DNA of 64,000 bases, from positions 1 to 64,000 of the forward strand of contig JACCGJ010000627.1 in NCBI GenBank assembly GCA_013407085.1, written 5' to 3'. The stretch comes from Atriophallophorus winterbourni. Its lineage: Eukaryota; Platyhelminthes; Trematoda; Plagiorchiida; Microphallidae. Below, piece by piece: positions 60,846 through 64,000 of this stretch (positions are counted from its first letter, which is position 1; every line of letters starts with the position of its first letter). The notes under the pieces were generated by a model. That model searched no databases, had not been told where the DNA came from, and was given only the letters and a program-made list of their open reading frames with translations. The position numbers were made by a program, and so were the translations under genes.

Positions 60846-61722
60846 AGCTTAGACGAGCAATACTCCGCAGGCAGCGATGATCAAACGTCGATAATCGTTG
60901 ACTATCGGCTTGACGCAGCGTCCACGTCTCGCAGCCATACAGTAGAACTGCTCGTACGGTGGCATGGTACACTCTATACTTCAAGCGTAATCCAACATCG
61001 CGTAGGCGCCATAGATGCCGTAGCCCAGCGAAAGCATGGCGTGCTCTTGCAATCCGTGCTGTGATTTCAGCTTCGATATCGCCCCCAGTGGTGATGCAGC
61101 TCCCTAGGTAGGTGAATCTGTCAGTCACTTCCAGTTTATGGTTTTCGATCGTCAAATCAAGTGTTGGGTCTGTCCAATCCTGTAGGAACACTTTGCATTT
61201 TGACGGAGAGAAATGTAATCCATACAGCGACAACTGATCAACGAGTAGATCCAAAGCGCTTTGTATGGCGCAAGCATCCTCTCCGAGGAGAACAATGTCG
61301 TCAGCATAGTCCAGATCCATAACTCGTCGACCGGGGAGCAGGTCGATCCCACAATTCGGTAGCTGGGCTGTTGCTGCCTGCATGACATCGTCAATCGCAA
61401 AGTTGAATATGAATGGGGAGATCGGACATCCTTGACGAACCCCGCTGGAGATGGTAAACTGCTTGGATAAATCACCATAGGCTTTGACTCTGCCGGTGGT
61501 GTGGCAGTACAGCTTCTTGAGCAGGATTACGTACTTCGGTGGGACACCATGGCGAATGAGACAGTCCCAGAGAGCGGTTCTGTCAATGGAATCAAAGGCT
61601 GCTCGTATGTCAAGAAAGACGATAATTGTTGGACGTGCGTATTGGTAACGTTGCTCCAAAATTTGGCGGAGCGTGAAGATTTGGTCTGTAACGTTGTAGA
61701 ATCTGATCCGAATTGAGTTCAA
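60846..61722 (-). mobile_element. RTE-like reverse transcriptase, long open fragment
   Basis: An open minus-strand frame of about 290 codons: DQIFTLRQILEQRYQYARPT, IIVFLDIRAAFDSIDRTALW (motif A), SGVRQGCPISPFIFNFAIDD, VMDLDYADDIVLLGEDACAI (catalytic YADD), FTYLGSCITTGGDIEAEITA and AVLLYGCETWTLRQAD. The N-terminal endonuclease and the last third are missing; the C-terminal side is replaced by the Penelope fragment. The intact frame implies a relatively recent copy. Confidence 0.9.
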
Positions 61723-62024
61723 AAGGAAGTCACGTTAGTATAGAATAAGTAACGCTTTACTTATCTAGAACGAGAGTACATGAGCTGAAATGTAAATATG
61801 AAAGTTTAGTAACTATATGCAAAAGGTGTACATCACAAACAAGTAACAATCATGACAAACATAAACAATGAGATGTACAAGGCGAGAAGGGGGGTACAAT
61901 TCGGTTGGAAACAGTTAGAAAATAAACAGTGAAAGTGGAACAGTGGGTAATTTTTTTGTCCATTTACACACATCATTTTTTGAATTTTTTTTCAATTTTT
62001 GATAAAGTTTTTGAACAGCAGAGA
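61723..62024. other. Short spacer between retroelement fragments
   Basis: AT-rich with poly-T/A runs near 61975-62000; probably the 3' UTR or tail of the element at 62025-62828 (minus). Confidence 0.4.
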
Positions 62025-62828
62025 ATGTCAGGGACTAATAGAGATGATGCACTCTTTCCATTGATGTCGGTTCGTTGCCAATGTGTCGAGCCATACACTC
62101 TCTCCTTCTCTTGCACCCCATCCAGGCAAGCGCGCTCGTCCAACCCTAGCTAGACCAGAAGTGAGTCTTTTCAAGCCACTCTTCCATGTTAGTGGCTGAC
62201 CGCCAGCCACTTTTTTCCAGTCTGTACCAGCTGACGCATAAAGCGCTCGGCGTGGTAACCGTTCCGGTTTCATGCGCAGGACGTGCCCCAACCAGCGGAG
62301 GCGACGTCGGTTAATGTCTGTCTGAAGGCTAGTGCCGTTGCTTCCTAAGACGCGGCGCCTGACCTCAGAATTGCAAACGTGGTGTTGCCACCGTACGTGA
62401 GCAATCCTACGCAAACAACGTTGGTCGAAACCCTCAAGCCTCCTAACATCTTCTGAGCGAACTGTCCAACATTCACTCCCGTATAGCAATACTGTCCTTA
62501 CCGAGGTGGAATATATCCGTCCTTTGATCCCCAAGCTTAAATCACGTCTCTTCCAGAGGCACTTAAGTCTAGCGAATGCCATTCTGGCTTTAGCAATTCT
62601 GGACGTGATTTCCTTCTCTATCCGACCCTCAGCAACCACCAGACTTCCTAGGTATTTGAACTGCTCAACATGATCGAGAATCAGATCATTTATAGCAAAA
62701 TTTGGCAGTTCACCAGACCAGTCCTGAAGGAGCACTTTACTCTTGCTTGGCGAGAAGAACAACCCGTACTTAGATGCCTCCATTGCCATCGTATCCAAAG
62801 CTTGTTGGATAAATGTTGGGTGTTCGCC
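62025..62828 (-). mobile_element. RTE-like retrotransposon, RT C-terminal part cut by assembly gap
   Basis: Open on the minus strand from the gap to a stop at 62028: HPTFIQQALDTMAMEASKYG, FFSPSKSKVLLQDWSGELPN, FKYLGSLVVAEGRIEKEITS, TVLLYGSECWTVRSEDVRRL, RRRLRWLGHVLRMKPERLPR. It is homologous to the element at 60846-61722 but a different copy. The palm with YADD would lie inside the gap. The frame is intact over 267 codons. Confidence 0.9.
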
Positions 62829-63828
62829 NNNNNNNNNNNNNNNNNNNNNNNNNNNNNNNNNNNNNNNNNNNNNNNNNNNNNNNNNNNNNNNNNNNNNNNN
62901 NNNNNNNNNNNNNNNNNNNNNNNNNNNNNNNNNNNNNNNNNNNNNNNNNNNNNNNNNNNNNNNNNNNNNNNNNNNNNNNNNNNNNNNNNNNNNNNNNNNN
63001 NNNNNNNNNNNNNNNNNNNNNNNNNNNNNNNNNNNNNNNNNNNNNNNNNNNNNNNNNNNNNNNNNNNNNNNNNNNNNNNNNNNNNNNNNNNNNNNNNNNN
63101 NNNNNNNNNNNNNNNNNNNNNNNNNNNNNNNNNNNNNNNNNNNNNNNNNNNNNNNNNNNNNNNNNNNNNNNNNNNNNNNNNNNNNNNNNNNNNNNNNNNN
63201 NNNNNNNNNNNNNNNNNNNNNNNNNNNNNNNNNNNNNNNNNNNNNNNNNNNNNNNNNNNNNNNNNNNNNNNNNNNNNNNNNNNNNNNNNNNNNNNNNNNN
63301 NNNNNNNNNNNNNNNNNNNNNNNNNNNNNNNNNNNNNNNNNNNNNNNNNNNNNNNNNNNNNNNNNNNNNNNNNNNNNNNNNNNNNNNNNNNNNNNNNNNN
63401 NNNNNNNNNNNNNNNNNNNNNNNNNNNNNNNNNNNNNNNNNNNNNNNNNNNNNNNNNNNNNNNNNNNNNNNNNNNNNNNNNNNNNNNNNNNNNNNNNNNN
63501 NNNNNNNNNNNNNNNNNNNNNNNNNNNNNNNNNNNNNNNNNNNNNNNNNNNNNNNNNNNNNNNNNNNNNNNNNNNNNNNNNNNNNNNNNNNNNNNNNNNN
63601 NNNNNNNNNNNNNNNNNNNNNNNNNNNNNNNNNNNNNNNNNNNNNNNNNNNNNNNNNNNNNNNNNNNNNNNNNNNNNNNNNNNNNNNNNNNNNNNNNNNN
63701 NNNNNNNNNNNNNNNNNNNNNNNNNNNNNNNNNNNNNNNNNNNNNNNNNNNNNNNNNNNNNNNNNNNNNNNNNNNNNNNNNNNNNNNNNNNNNNNNNNNN
63801 NNNNNNNNNNNNNNNNNNNNNNNNNNNN
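62829..63828. other. Assembly gap (1,000 N)
   Basis: Exactly 1,000 N, likely a fixed or estimated gap. Open frames reported across it are artefacts. Confidence 0.99.
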
Positions 63829-64000
63829 ATCGGTAAACGTGGACGGTAGCCCAAGTCGTTAAGGCATGGGACTACAATTGTGATGGTCGGGGATTCGAGT
63901 CCCACCCGAAGCGAAGGATATGCACTGCTGATGAGCGCAAATAAGAGCGAAACTCGAGTCCAGTGCTTCCATTATGGACCGTCGTGATCAACTTTGTGAA
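63829..64000 (+). repeat. tRNA-derived SINE (family D) with hammerhead ribozyme
   Basis: Begins at or inside the gap. TAGCCCAAGTCGTTAAGG (63847-63864) matches a tRNA Ser/Leu-type A box; GGGGATTCGAGTCCC (63889-63903) is a clear pol III B box. A hammerhead follows 19 bases later, then a unique tail running past the window end. The layout (pol III promoter, then ribozyme) is that described for the schistosome Salpha repeat. Two diverged inverted copies lie at 30.4 and 30.8 kb. Confidence 0.87.
63922..63966 (+). ncRNA. Hammerhead ribozyme, complete, family D
   Basis: Stem I GCACTG (63922-63927) pairs perfectly with CAGTGC (63961-63966). The core CTGATGA is followed by stem II GCGC-loop-GAGC (one G.A mismatch, G-C closing pair), then GAAA. 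Stem III is the palindrome ACTCGAGT, followed by C, giving a GTC cleavage site after 63960. Every conserved hammerhead core base is present. Stem III has no loop, so it may act as a dimer, as known for other short-stem-III hammerheads. Confidence 0.9.

Noticed and set aside
62028..63905. A 625-codon open frame, and long plus-strand frames at 62670-63862, crossing the large gap
   Set aside because: Most of their length is N. Only the minus-strand part up to 62828 encodes real RT sequence; the rest is an artefact.
63840..63910. Functional tRNA gene
   Set aside because: The A and B boxes are tRNA-like, but no acceptor stem pairing is seen and diverged copies exist, so it is a SINE promoter.
1..64000. 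CRISPR arrays, bacterial operons or integrated phage
   Set aside because: No evenly spaced direct repeats or prokaryotic gene layout; spliced exons and SINE/LINE content show animal nuclear DNA.

Overview
This window is eukaryotic nuclear DNA. It is AT-rich and packed with retroelement debris, and its genes have short exons separated by long introns. The animal is most likely a flatworm, probably a digenean fluke. Three things point that way: SINE-like repeats carrying hammerhead ribozyme motifs (the arrangement known from the schistosome Salpha repeat), abundant RTE-like, CR1-like and Penelope-like elements, and a mixture of kilobase introns with one very small intron. The species cannot be fixed from the sequence alone.

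The main gene is a plus-strand Discs-large (DLG) type MAGUK scaffold, with 15 coding exons from 9074 to 46892. I rebuilt it by hand from splice sites. The reading phase agrees at every junction, and the joined frame is open for 1,250 codons to a TAA. It encodes, in order, L27, a basic linker, PDZ1, PDZ2, PDZ3, SH3 and a guanylate-kinase-like (GK) domain. The exon carrying the start codon was not found. The intron inside the SH3 domain is of the GC-AG class.

A second gene runs toward dlg on the minus strand. Its last six exons (56503 down to 51445) join with matching phases and end in a stop. I do not recognise the protein. Farther upstream on the same strand, 59203-58781 encodes two C2H2 (U1/JAZ-like) zinc fingers and may belong to the same transcript or to another gene.

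The rest is mostly mobile DNA. 1-2.2 kb holds CR1-like endonuclease/RT and ORF1 remnants in opposite orientations. 11.1-15.3 kb holds CR1-like RT copies. 26.4-29.5 kb is a decayed RTE-type element. 34.8-37.8 kb is a Penelope-like element split by a pogo/Tigger transposon. 43.5-44.1 kb is an internally deleted mariner-like element. 49.7-51.2 kb and 60.3-62.8 kb are joined Penelope and RTE fragments. A 150-250 bp repeat with a (CATA)n tail occurs at least nine times.

The most interesting signal is a set of hammerhead ribozyme motifs in three different short repeat families. The clearest lies at 63922-63966, inside a tRNA-derived SINE that has recognisable A and B boxes. Two assembly gaps are present, at 44115-44134 and 62829-63828.
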